This document shows positions 1 through 8,475 of a stretch of DNA of 40,354 nt, in pieces. The notes under the pieces are model-generated. The model was not told the DNA's origin. It did no database searches and worked only from the letters and a program-made list of their open reading frames with translations. The DNA lies in NCBI GenBank assembly GCA_014359885.1, contig JACIYN010000036.1:1-40354 (forward strand), written 5' to 3'. The stretch is from Desulfacinum sp. (GTDB lineage: Bacteria; Desulfobacterota; Syntrophobacteria; Syntrophobacterales; DSM-9756). How positions within the stretch are numbered: the stretch's first letter is position 1; the number at the start of each line of letters is the position of its first letter. The position numbers and the translations under genes were made by a program.

Positions 1-135
1 CTGTTTTTGGGGCTCCGCAGATGCCTCCAACGCTCCCTGAAGAGGTGCTCGACAGGCTATCATAGCATTTCCGCCCATATCGCCTTCTCACAACTATGAA
101 GTTGTTTGATAAAAGCAGCGTTCTCGGACAGGCTC

Positions 136-3100
136 CTAGGCGCCGCCCCGGCGCGCCTTCCAGCGGAGTTTCAGCTCTTCCTTGGCGCAGTAGAGCACGG
201 GAACCGTCTGGACGGTGATGAGCACCAGAAGCATTCCGCCGAAGGAAGGAATCGCCATGGGGATCATGACGTCGGATCCCCGCCCCGAAGAGGTCAGTAC
301 GGGCAGAAGGGCCAGGATGGTGGTGGCCACGGTCATCAGGGCCGGCCGCAGGCGTCTCTTGGCCCCTTCCAGCACGGCCCGCCGCACCTCCTCCACGGTC
401 TCAGGCTTTCGCTCCCGGAAGCTGTCGTCCAGGTAGGTGGCCACGATCACCCCGTCGTCGGTGGCGATGCCGAACAGGGCCAGGAACCCCACCCAGACCG
501 CCACGCTCAGATTGATGGGATGGACGGCAAAGAGCTCCCGCATGGACATTCCGAAGACGGAAAAATCGAGGAACCACGACTGCCCGTAGAGCCAGAGCAT
601 GAGAAAGCCGCCGGACCAGCCCAGGAAAACGCCGGAAAAGACGAAAAAGGTGGTCACCACGGACCGGAACTGCAGGTAAAGGATCATGAAGATGACAAAG
701 AGCGCCAGGGGCAACACCACGGAGAGCTTCTTCTGGGCCCGGATCTGGTTTTCATAGCTCCCCGCAAAGGTATAGCTCACCCCCGCCGGCAGTTCCAACT
801 CGCCCGAAGCCATCTTTTGCCGCAGATAGTCCTGGGCCTGCTCCACCACGTCCACTTCCGCGTATCCCGGCTTCTTGTCGAAGACCACGTAGCCCACCAG
901 GAAGGTATCTTCGCTTTTGATCACCTGCGGGCCCCGCACATACCGGATCTCCGCCACTTCCTCCAAGGGGATCTGGGTTCCGTCGGGGGCGGGCACCAGG
1001 ACGCGCGAAAGGGATTCAATGGTATCGCGCAACTCCCGCATGTAACGGACTCGCACAGGATAGCGCTCCCGGCCTTCCACCGTGGTGGTGATGGCCTTGC
1101 CCCCGACGGCCACTTCGATCACGTCCTGAACCCGGCCGATGGAAATGCCGTAGCGGGCGATGGCGTTCCGGTCGATCTGGATCTCCAGGTAGGGTTTGCC
1201 GACGATGCGGTCGGCGATGACCGTGGCGGGCTCCACGGACGGGACCTCCTTGAGAAACCGTTCCAGCTGCAAACCCACCTTCTCGATGCTCTCCAGGTCG
1301 GGCCCTTTCACCTTGACACCCATGGGCGCCCGCATGCCGCTCTGGAGCATGACGATGCGGGCGGCAATGGGCTGGAGCTTGGGGGCCGAGGTGGTCCCGG
1401 GAATCTGGGCCGCCTCCACGATGAGATTCCAGATGTCATCGGGCTTTTTCACTCCCGGCCACGGATCGCGGCCCGGGTTGAGGTCGGGATCCAGCGCCGG
1501 GCGCCAGAGCCGGAAGGGCATGCCGTCCTCATCGGGGATGAGCCGCCCCTGGTCGTCCCGCTCGAATTTGCCCTGCACCGTGTAGGGTTCGCCATCGGGA
1601 GCCGGAAGCGGGGCGCCGTTTTCATCACGGAACAGATCCGTCTCGTCGGGAGAGAAACGGAATCGCAGGCGATGCCCGTCCTTCCCCACCAGGTACTGGG
1701 GCTTGTAGTTGATCACCGTTTCGATCATGGAGATGGGTGCCGGGTCCAGGGGGGATTCCACCCGGCCGATCTTGCCCACCACCGACTCGATCTCCGGAAT
1801 GGCCCGGATGGCCATGTCCTGCTTTTGCAGCACATCCATGGCTTCCCCGATGGAGGCATGGGGCATGGTGGTGGGCATGAGGAGGTAGGAACCCTCGTCC
1901 AGGGGCGGCATGAATTCCTTGCCCAGCCCCGGGAAGGCCCGGGCCACGAACTGCACCGGGGCCGTCTGGCGGATTCCCCGGGGGAGCCACCCGAAGAAGG
2001 CATCGAAGCCCAGCCAGACCATGAAGCCGGTCCCGGTGATCAGCAGGGGAACGCACAGGAAAAGCGCCTTGTGCCGCAGGCTCCAGCTCAGGATGGGTTC
2101 GTAGACCCAGCGAAAGAGACCGAAAAACCCCAGCAGGCCTCCGATCAACATCGCCACGAAAAGGAAGTTGAGGAACAAACCTCTTTCCGGGCCCAGGGGC
2201 AGCCACTCTTCAGCCAGAAGGAGGGCCACCAGCACCACGAGGATCAGGTTCATGGACCGGGACAGCCACTGGCCGGCCGCCGGCGGCAAAAAGGATTCCA
2301 GCAATCGGTAGACTCCCGTGACCACCAGAAGGAGAGCCGCCCACCAGGGAACGAACCAGAAGGCCGCCACGCCCGCGGCAATCAATAGGCCGTAAAGGAC
2401 GCGTCGGGCGAGCCCCTCACCGGATCGTCCATCCGACTTCTGGCGGAACAGGAGATGGGCCAAGGGCGGAATGACGGTCAACGCCACGATGATGGAAGCG
2501 ATGAGAGCGAAGGTCTTGGTGAAGGCCAGTGGCTTGAAGAGTTTACCTTCGGCCGCCTCCATGGTGAAGACCGGCAGGAAGCTCACCACCGTGGTGGCCA
2601 CCGCCGTCAGCACCGCGCTTCCCACTTCCACCGACGCCCGGTAAACCACTTCCAGCCGGTTGGACCCGGGCGGCGCCTCCTCCATGCGGCGCAGGATGTT
2701 TTCACAGATCACGATCCCCATGTCCACCATGGTGCCGATGGCGATGGCGATGCCGGAAAGCGCCACGATGTTGGCGTCCACGTGAAAGAGCTTCATGGCG
2801 ATGAAGCACATGAGCACCGCCAGGGGGAGGAGCCCGGAGATGAGGATGGAACTTCGAAGGTGCATGACCGTGAGCAGGATGACGATCACGGTCACCAGGA
2901 TTTCTTCGTAGAGGGCCCGGTTGAGGGTCCCCAGGGTTTCGTAGATGAGTCCCGTGCGGTCGTAGAAGGGCACGATGGCGACCTGGCTCACGGTGCCGTC
3001 GGGAAGGGTCTTCTTGGGAAGACCGGGGGAGATCTCGGCGATCTTTTTCTTCACGTTCTTGATGGCTTCCAGGGGATTTTCCCCGTAGCGGACCACCACC

Positions 3101-4071
3101 ACGCCGCCCACCACCTCGGCCCCTTCCTTGTCCAGCGCCCCGCGACGAAGCGCCGGGCCCAGGGTCACGTGGGCCACGTCCTTGACCCGGATGGGCACGC
3201 GGTCACGGACCGCCACCACCGTTCTCTCCAGGTCCTTCAGGCTCCGCACGAAGCCCAGGCCGCGGATCACGTATTCCACCTTGTTCACTTCGATGGTCCG
3301 GGCGCCCACGTCCACGTTGGAGGCCTTCACGGCGCCGAAGACGTCCTGGAGGGTGACGCGATGGGCGCGCATGGCGTCCGGGTCCACGTCGATCTGGTAT
3401 TCCTTGACGAAGCCGCCGATGGACGCCACTTCACTGACGCCGTCGGCGGAAAGGAGCGCATAGCGCACGTACCAGTCCTGGATGCTTCGCAGTTCGTCCA
3501 GGTCCCAGCCTCCCGTGGGATTCCCCTGCGGATCGCGACCTTCCAGGGTGTACCAGAAGACCTGCCCAAGGGCCGTGGCGTCGGGTCCCAGGGCGGGTTG
3601 AACCCCCGCCGGCAGCGTCCCGGCGGGAAGGCTGTTGAGCTTTTCCAGCACCCGGGACCGGGACCAGTAGAAGTCCACGTCCTCCTTGAAGATGATGTAA
3701 ATGGTGGAAAAGCCGAACATGGAATAGCTTCGGATGGTCTTGACACCCGGAATGCCCAGCAGCGACACGGTCAGCGGGTAGGTGATCTGGTCCTCCACGT
3801 CCTGGGGCGACCGTCCCATCCACTCGGTGAAGACGATCTGCTGGTTTTCCCCGATGTCCGGAATGGCGTCCACCGGCACCGGATCGCGCGGAAGCCCTCC
3901 CAGATTCCAGTCGAAGGGCGCCACCATGATCCCCCAGGCCACCACCACCAGCACGAACAGGAAGACCACGATCTTCATTTCCAGGCAAAACCGGATCAAC
4001 CGGGCGATCCAGGATGCGTTTTCCGTTCTCTTGGCGCTCTCATGTTCCATCGTCATGGGGACCCCGTCCAA
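136..4071 (-). CDS. cusA: CusA/CzcA-type heavy-metal RND efflux pump, enlarged
   Basis: Inner-membrane proton-driven pump of the heavy-metal RND family that would expel metal ions through CusB- and TolC-type partners encoded just upstream. The N-terminus has a first membrane helix followed by PVDAIPDIGENQQIVFTEW and GRSPQDVEDQITYPL, which are hallmark CusA sequences. A second helix bundle lies at the C-terminus (GIATDDGVIVATYL). At about 1311 residues it is some 250 longer than the usual ~1050. The extra length includes additional hydrophobic helices after about residue 545 and an acidic, Asp/Pro-rich periplasmic insertion near residues 790-880. The frame opens at a TTG (4071) with an AAGGAAAGGG upstream; ATGs at 4056 and 4050 are alternatives. 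It starts 15 bases after the cusB stop, so the two are probably co-transcribed. Family is certain; the exact metal (Cu, Ag, Zn, Co) cannot be read from the sequence. Confidence 0.93.
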   Translation of the reverse strand: MDGVPMTMEHESAKRTENASWIARLIRFCLEMKIVVFLFVLVVVAWGIMVAPFDWNLGGLPRDPVPVDAIPDIGENQQIVFTEWMGRSPQDVEDQITYPLTVSLLGIPGVKTIRSYSMFGFSTIYIIFKEDVDFYWSRSRVLEKLNSLPAGTLPAGVQPALGPDATALGQVFWYTLEGRDPQGNPTGGWDLDELRSIQDWYVRYALLSADGVSEVASIGGFVKEYQIDVDPDAMRAHRVTLQDVFGAVKASNVDVGARTIEVNKVEYVIRGLGFVRSLKDLERTVVAVRDRVPIRVKDVAHVTLGPALRRGALDKEGAEVVGGVVVVRYGENPLEAIKNVKKKIAEISPGLPKKTLPDGTVSQVAIVPFYDRTGLIYETLGTLNRALYEEILVTVIVILLTVMHLRSSILISGLLPLAVLMCFIAMKLFHVDANIVALSGIAIAIGTMVDMGIVICENILRRMEEAPPGSNRLEVVYRASVEVGSAVLTAVATTVVSFLPVFTMEAAEGKLFKPLAFTKTFALIASIIVALTVIPPLAHLLFRQKSDGRSGEGLARRVLYGLLIAAGVAAFWFVPWWAALLLVVTGVYRLLESFLPPAAGQWLSRSMNLILVVLVALLLAEEWLPLGPERGLFLNFLFVAMLIGGLLGFFGLFRWVYEPILSWSLRHKALFLCVPLLITGTGFMVWLGFDAFFGWLPRGIRQTAPVQFVARAFPGLGKEFMPPLDEGSYLLMPTTMPHASIGEAMDVLQKQDMAIRAIPEIESVVGKIGRVESPLDPAPISMIETVINYKPQYLVGKDGHRLRFRFSPDETDLFRDENGAPLPAPDGEPYTVQGKFERDDQGRLIPDEDGMPFRLWRPALDPDLNPGRDPWPGVKKPDDIWNLIVEAAQIPGTTSAPKLQPIAARIVMLQSGMRAPMGVKVKGPDLESIEKVGLQLERFLKEVPSVEPATVIADRIVGKPYLEIQIDRNAIARYGISIGRVQDVIEVAVGGKAITTTVEGRERYPVRVRYMRELRDTIESLSRVLVPAPDGTQIPLEEVAEIRYVRGPQVIKSEDTFLVGYVVFDKKPGYAEVDVVEQAQDYLRQKMASGELELPAGVSYTFAGSYENQIRAQKKLSVVLPLALFVIFMILYLQFRSVVTTFFVFSGVFLGWSGGFLMLWLYGQSWFLDFSVFGMSMRELFAVHPINLSVAVWVGFLALFGIATDDGVIVATYLDDSFRERKPETVEEVRRAVLEGAKRRLRPALMTVATTILALLPVLTSSGRGSDVMIPMAIPSFGGMLLVLITVQTVPVLYCAKEELKLRWKARRGGA

Positions 4072-4086
4072 GTCATTTCCCTTTCC

Positions 4087-6312
4087 TTAACGGATCACTT
4101 CCAGCACTTCGCCGCAGCCGGGCATCTTCTCCCCGTAGTAGGGGTTGCGCACCGTGTCGTCGGGTTGGAGCCAGGTGGCCCCCTGCCCTTCGAAGGCCAT
4201 GGGGCACTTGATCCGATACAGGGGCCTGTCCGAACCCAAGCCGAAGTCCTTGGCCAGAACCGCCACGGCTTCGGATAGGATGGCAAAACACTTCCGGAGG
4301 GTTTCCACGTCCTTGGATTCTTCCATGAGGGCCAGGGCCTTGCGGATGTTTTCCAGCACCTGCATCCATTTCATGTGGGCCTCTCCCTGGAGCAGGCTCA
4401 TATCCACGGATTCCAGGGCCGTCCGGGTCTTTTCCACCGCCTCCAGAGCCTCTGGAGTCTTGTCGGCGGCCAGGGCCTCATGGGCCTCCAGGTAGGCACC
4501 GATCACCCCTCCCAGCTGCTTCCGGAAGGCCTCCGGCACCTCCAGCGGCTTGGGGACCTCGGCCATCTCTTGGTGCCCCAGGCCGAAGCCGGCCATGAGC
4601 TGGTGCATGTGCCCTTCCAAGCTCGCAAAAGCGTCCCGGCGCTCCCCTTCCCTCTTGGCATCCAGGCCCACGATCACGTCGTTTTTGAGCAGCATGGAGA
4701 GCTCATCCCAGACCATCCAGGGGTGCCCGTCCAGGAGGCTGTCATCCACCCGGTCCAGGGCGGCCTTGAGATCCCCGTAGGCCGCACAGGCCGCCGTCCA
4801 GTCATGGGCCGCCACCGCATCCCGCACGCCCCGGAAGGCCTGCAGCACCGCCATGAGCTGCCGGCGAAAGGCGTCTGGAACTTCCAGGGCGCCGCCCGCC
4901 GGGGCGTCCTTCTTGGCCGTCGGTGCCGAATCCCCATGCTGATGCATGCCACCGCCACCGCCCCCTTCGGGCGTCATCATGCTGGGCTTGGCTAAGATCT
5001 GAACGGCGCTGTCGATCTTGAAGTTCCCGTGGGTGACCACCATCTCGCCTTCTTTGAGGCCGTGGCGGACCACATAGAAGCGATCGGCCCGGGGGCCCAG
5101 GACCACTTCGCGCCCTTCGTAGGTTCCGGGCTTTTCCGGATCGGCCACGTAGACCACCGCCCGCTTTCCGGTGAGCAGCGGCGCCGTGGCGGGGATGACC
5201 AACGGGGGCTCCTCCCCGTCCAGGGTGGCGTGCAATACGGCCCGCACGAACATGCCCGGCCGAAGCCGCCCGTCGGGGTTGGGCACGTCCACGCGTACCT
5301 TGATGGTTCTTGTCTTCTCGTCCAGAAACGGATCGATGAACGATACGGTCCCGGCAAACTCTTCCCCGGGATAGGACTCCGTTTCGAAGCCCACCCGGTC
5401 CCCCATCCGGATCCAGGGAAGATCGGACTCGTAGGCATCCAGCTTGACCCACAGGGACGAAAGATCCGCGATGGTGTAGATGCGGGTTCCGGTCTTCACG
5501 TACATCCCTTCGAACCCGTCCTTATGGACCACGGTGCCGCTCATGGGTGCCAGGATGGTCATGTGATCCGAAGGGGTGCCCCTCCGGAGGATTTCCTGGA
5601 TCTGGGCGTCGGTGAGTCCCCAGAGGCGCAGCTTTTCCTTGGCGGACTGGATGGTCTGGGCCGCCGTGGAGCGCAGAGACTCCAGCCCGCTTTTGCGCAG
5701 ATCCCCCGCAGCGCGCACCGCGTGGATCAATTCCGACTGGGCCGCCAGGAGCTCCGGGCTGTAGAGGTAGACCATGGGCTGGCCCTTGTCCACCACGGTG
5801 CCCGTAAAATCCACGTAGAGACGGTCGAGACGCCCGGAGACCCACGAGGTGATGTAGGCCACACGGCGCTCGTCGTAGGTGATCTTGCCCATCAGGCGCC
5901 GGGTGACCTCCACCGGCCTTCGCTCCACGGGACTGACCTGAACCTGGGCAAGCTTGCGGGCGGTCTCGGAAAGCACCAGGCGCCGCAGGGGAACCTTTTG
6001 GCCCGCGGCGGAAGCCCCTTCGTCCACGGCCGGGATCAGATCCATCCCGCAGATGGGGCACTTGCCCGGATTGGGGAGCCGGATCTGCGGGTGCATGGAA
6101 CAGGTCCAGATCTGAACCTTTTTTTCTCCCCTTTCTCCGCCGTGGTCGTGCTGGGCATGGGCCGTTCCGACCAGGGCGGGCGCATCACCAACGCCCATCC
6201 GCCGCCCTTGGTCGGGGCCGTTCCAGCCCGCAAGGACGGCGACCGTCACCGCCGCGACCGCCAGGACCTTCCAACCGTGTCTCTTGAACCTTCCTGCCGC
6301 CCACCGTTTCAT
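4087..6312 (-). CDS. cusB: CusB-type periplasmic adaptor with metal-binding domain and two DUF3347-like repeats
   Basis: Membrane-fusion protein linking the CusA-like pump to an outer-membrane channel. A hydrophobic N-terminal segment (about residues 14-30) is followed by a His-rich linker and a heavy-metal-binding domain at about 69-93 (WTCSMHP...CPICGMDL). A standard adaptor core of barrel-sandwich and beta-barrel elements then extends to about 400. The C-terminal third holds two related helical units, each beginning LEVP(D/E)AFR(R/K)QL. The second ends in a CPMAFEG...NPYYGEKMPGCGEV motif typical of DUF3347. A duplicated C-terminal unit is uncommon. The frame stays open to 6342, but ATG 6312 is preferred because GGAGAAAGG lies directly before it. 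Operon partners are the YHS protein upstream and cusA downstream. Confidence 0.92.
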   Translation of the reverse strand: MKRWAAGRFKRHGWKVLAVAAVTVAVLAGWNGPDQGRRMGVGDAPALVGTAHAQHDHGGERGEKKVQIWTCSMHPQIRLPNPGKCPICGMDLIPAVDEGASAAGQKVPLRRLVLSETARKLAQVQVSPVERRPVEVTRRLMGKITYDERRVAYITSWVSGRLDRLYVDFTGTVVDKGQPMVYLYSPELLAAQSELIHAVRAAGDLRKSGLESLRSTAAQTIQSAKEKLRLWGLTDAQIQEILRRGTPSDHMTILAPMSGTVVHKDGFEGMYVKTGTRIYTIADLSSLWVKLDAYESDLPWIRMGDRVGFETESYPGEEFAGTVSFIDPFLDEKTRTIKVRVDVPNPDGRLRPGMFVRAVLHATLDGEEPPLVIPATAPLLTGKRAVVYVADPEKPGTYEGREVVLGPRADRFYVVRHGLKEGEMVVTHGNFKIDSAVQILAKPSMMTPEGGGGGGMHQHGDSAPTAKKDAPAGGALEVPDAFRRQLMAVLQAFRGVRDAVAAHDWTAACAAYGDLKAALDRVDDSLLDGHPWMVWDELSMLLKNDVIVGLDAKREGERRDAFASLEGHMHQLMAGFGLGHQEMAEVPKPLEVPEAFRKQLGGVIGAYLEAHEALAADKTPEALEAVEKTRTALESVDMSLLQGEAHMKWMQVLENIRKALALMEESKDVETLRKCFAILSEAVAVLAKDFGLGSDRPLYRIKCPMAFEGQGATWLQPDDTVRNPYYGEKMPGCGEVLEVIR

Positions 6313-6417
6313 CGTTCGCCTTTCTCCCGCCGCGTCCGTCACGCCTCAAAGCCGTTTCCATCCTATCGCGGTGCGTAAAGGGCCGGCCCCCGGGGCGCAC
6401 CGGGGGCCGTCTATGCA

Positions 6418-6693
6418 TCAGCTACCGGATGGAGCGTTTTCCAGTTCCACTCCTTCCGCTTCCAGCTTCTTCATGTACTTGTCCGGATTCTTTTTGAATT
6501 CTTCCGGGCAGGCCGGGCAGCAGAAGTAGATCCTCTTTCCCTGATAGTCCACGTAGATGTCCTTGTTGATGGCGCCTCCCATCACGGGGCACTTTTCCTG
6601 GGGATGGCCGCCGGCGGCCGCCAGGCCGGTTCCCAAGGTGCCCAGGGCAAACATCAGGGCCATTACCGTTACGATCCACTTTCTTCTCGTCAT
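6418..6693 (-). CDS. Exported YHS-domain metal-binding protein
   Basis: A 91-residue protein with a signal peptide (residues 1-26, ending ...GLAAAGG) followed by a YHS domain. The domain shows CPVMGGAINKDIYVDYQGKR and YFCCPACPEEFKKNPDKYM, with four Cys able to bind a metal ion. Such small YHS proteins often accompany copper or other metal efflux systems and probably act as periplasmic chaperones or sensors; that role is inferred here. GGAGGATGAGAAG precedes the ATG. It lies between the TolC-like gene and cusB in the same orientation with short gaps, which supports one operon. Confidence 0.85.
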   Translation of the reverse strand: MTRRKWIVTVMALMFALGTLGTGLAAAGGHPQEKCPVMGGAINKDIYVDYQGKRIYFCCPACPEEFKKNPDKYMKKLEAEGVELENAPSGS

Positions 6694-6716
6694 CTTCTCA
6701 TCCTCCGTTCTTTTTT

Positions 6717-8174
6717 TCAGTTTCTCCGTCCCGTTCCGTTCCCGCGGGTCGTCTCCACGCCGGACTCCGCGGGCACCTCCTCCAGAAAGCGCCCGACCAG
6801 CCTTTCCACTTCCGCCAGCCGCTGCGCCTTGTCCGCCTCCGCCCGCTCATAGGCCAGCTCAAACTCCAGGAGCATCCGCTGCGCATCGATCACGTCCAGA
6901 TACCCCCCCAGGCCCGCCTCGAAATCCTGGAGACTCACCTGCAGGGCCTGCTGCGCCTTGGGAATCAGGCCGTTTTTATAGAGATCCATGCGCCGCTCCG
7001 CGTCCCGCAGCCTGTAGAGCACCATGGCGAGCTGGGCGGCCAAATCGTTGCGTTTCTCCTCCAGGTTCTTTCCGGCCGCTTGCCATCGCAACCGCGCTTC
7101 CCGAACACCCGCGTCGTACTTATCCCACCAGACGGGGAGATTGAGGGAAAGGCTCACGGCCACCGGATTCTTGCCGCTGTCCGGGGTGGAGGGATTCAGC
7201 GCCTCGCCCGTGTCCACCGTTTCCACGCCCACCGTCACGTCCGGGTAGTAGTTCTTGCGCGCCAGAGCCTCACCCGCTTTTTCCTTGTCCACGAGCCGGC
7301 TCAGCGCTTGCAGCTCCGGATTGGCTTCCAGCAGCCAGCCCCGGGCCTCGGTGTCCGTAAAGGCCACCGGATCCAGCCGGACGGGATCCGGCCACGGCAA
7401 GTTTCCGTCCTCAGGGCGGTTGAGGGCGGCGCTGAGTTCCCGGGCGATCGGTCCGCGCAGATCCTCCAGGGTCTTCAACCGATCCTCCAAGCGGCCCAGT
7501 TCCGTCTGGAGCCGGACCAGGGATCCGTAGGGAGTCAGGGAACCGGCGTAGCGGGTCTGGAGGACCCGTTCCAGATGCTTCAGCAGCCGGATGTTTTCCT
7601 CCGTGACCGCCACGGCCTGCCGCAGATAGGCATACTCGAAGTAGGCCTTCTTCACCCTTTCGAAAAGCTTCCACTTGGCCGCCTCGTAAAGAGCCTTCTT
7701 GGCTTCGGCCTCGCGGGCGGCCACATCTCCCCGGAGTTCCAGCTTGCTCAGCCACGGGAAGGTCTGGGCCAGGGCGAATTTCTGGCGCTGGGGTCCCACC
7801 CGCGTTTCCACCCGCTCCACGAAGTAGGCGTAGGTAAAGCGCGGATCAGGCAGGCTCCGGACCTGCGGGATCTTCCACAACGCGGCCTTCCAGGCCTCGA
7901 AGGCGGCCTTGAGTCCCGGGTTGTGGAGTGCCGCGTAGGTCAGATAGTCCTGGAGCGTGGGATGATCGGGCAAGGGCTTTTCGTCTTCCGAAAGGCCCAG
8001 ATCCCCGGGCAGAGTGGTCTGCAGCTCACTAAGATCGTTCCAGCCGCCGACAAGGCCCGGCCCGCGGCCGCCTCCCCCCGCGCACCCGGCAAGCGCCGCC
8101 AGCACCAGCAGCACCCAGGCAATCCTTGCGGTGGCTGTCCGGGTTGGCCATCTCGTTCGCTCACGTCCCTTCAT
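6717..8174 (-). CDS. TolC-family outer-membrane efflux lipoprotein
   Basis: Outer-membrane channel of the OEP/TolC family (485 residues from the chosen start), expected to complete a tripartite efflux system with the CusB and CusA proteins. The N-terminus MKGRERTRW is followed by a hydrophobic segment and a lipobox (LAALAGC), indicating a lipid-anchored protein. The rest is rich in long amphipathic helices with the repeated OEP pattern (for example LPDPRFTYAYF and PVAVSLSLNLPVWWDKYDAGVREARLRWQ, cited in parts). The open frame continues upstream to 8420, but that extension is encoded by a palindromic repeat element. ATG 8174 has GAGGAAGG just before it and begins the signal peptide, so it is preferred. 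Confidence 0.88.
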   Translation of the reverse strand: MKGRERTRWPTRTATARIAWVLLVLAALAGCAGGGGRGPGLVGGWNDLSELQTTLPGDLGLSEDEKPLPDHPTLQDYLTYAALHNPGLKAAFEAWKAALWKIPQVRSLPDPRFTYAYFVERVETRVGPQRQKFALAQTFPWLSKLELRGDVAAREAEAKKALYEAAKWKLFERVKKAYFEYAYLRQAVAVTEENIRLLKHLERVLQTRYAGSLTPYGSLVRLQTELGRLEDRLKTLEDLRGPIARELSAALNRPEDGNLPWPDPVRLDPVAFTDTEARGWLLEANPELQALSRLVDKEKAGEALARKNYYPDVTVGVETVDTGEALNPSTPDSGKNPVAVSLSLNLPVWWDKYDAGVREARLRWQAAGKNLEEKRNDLAAQLAMVLYRLRDAERRMDLYKNGLIPKAQQALQVSLQDFEAGLGGYLDVIDAQRMLLEFELAYERAEADKAQRLAEVERLVGRFLEEVPAESGVETTRGNGTGRRN

Positions 8175-8218
8175 GACCTTCCTCACAATGCTCCTTCGGG
8201 TTTCATGCCGTAAGCCCC

Positions 8219-8436
8219 TGGCAGGCTGCCCGAAAACGTTCCGGATGACCGCTCTTCCCGTAGCGCAGCCCTTCAGGGCTGCGGAGGAATCCCCGGTTGT
8301 CGGATAGGCCTCGCATACGGCCTGCGACTTCAAGGGGTTACAATGGCCCTTTCCGCGGGGCTGAAGCCCCGCGGCTACGAAGTGATTGGAAATTCCCCGA
8401 CCCTTGAGCCTGAAAACCACTCTCGGAGAGGCTCCC
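8219..8436. repeat. MITE-like palindromic repeat, copy A
   Basis: A roughly 218-base element that closely resembles copy B at 30339-30555. The shared order is a GGC(T)GNCCGAAAACG-type left end, a GCAGCCCTTCAGGGCTGC palindrome, a GGATNGNCC...TTGNNATGGCCC spacer, a CCGCGGGG-CTGAA-GCCCCGCGG palindrome followed by CTACGAA, and a right end CTCGGAGAGGCTCC. It fills most of the roughly 300-base gap between the ABC transporter stop and the TolC-like start. No gene is seen in that gap. Confidence 0.75.
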
Positions 8437-8475
8437 AGAGCCGATCTTAAAATGGAAATACCCCCGGGCTTTGCA

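Noticed and set aside
106..2388. 760-residue plus-strand open frame, and a similar 607-residue one at 2455-4278
   Set aside because: They are antisense to the clear cusA and cusB genes, rich in Gly/His/Pro with no recognisable motif, and reflect the high GC content.
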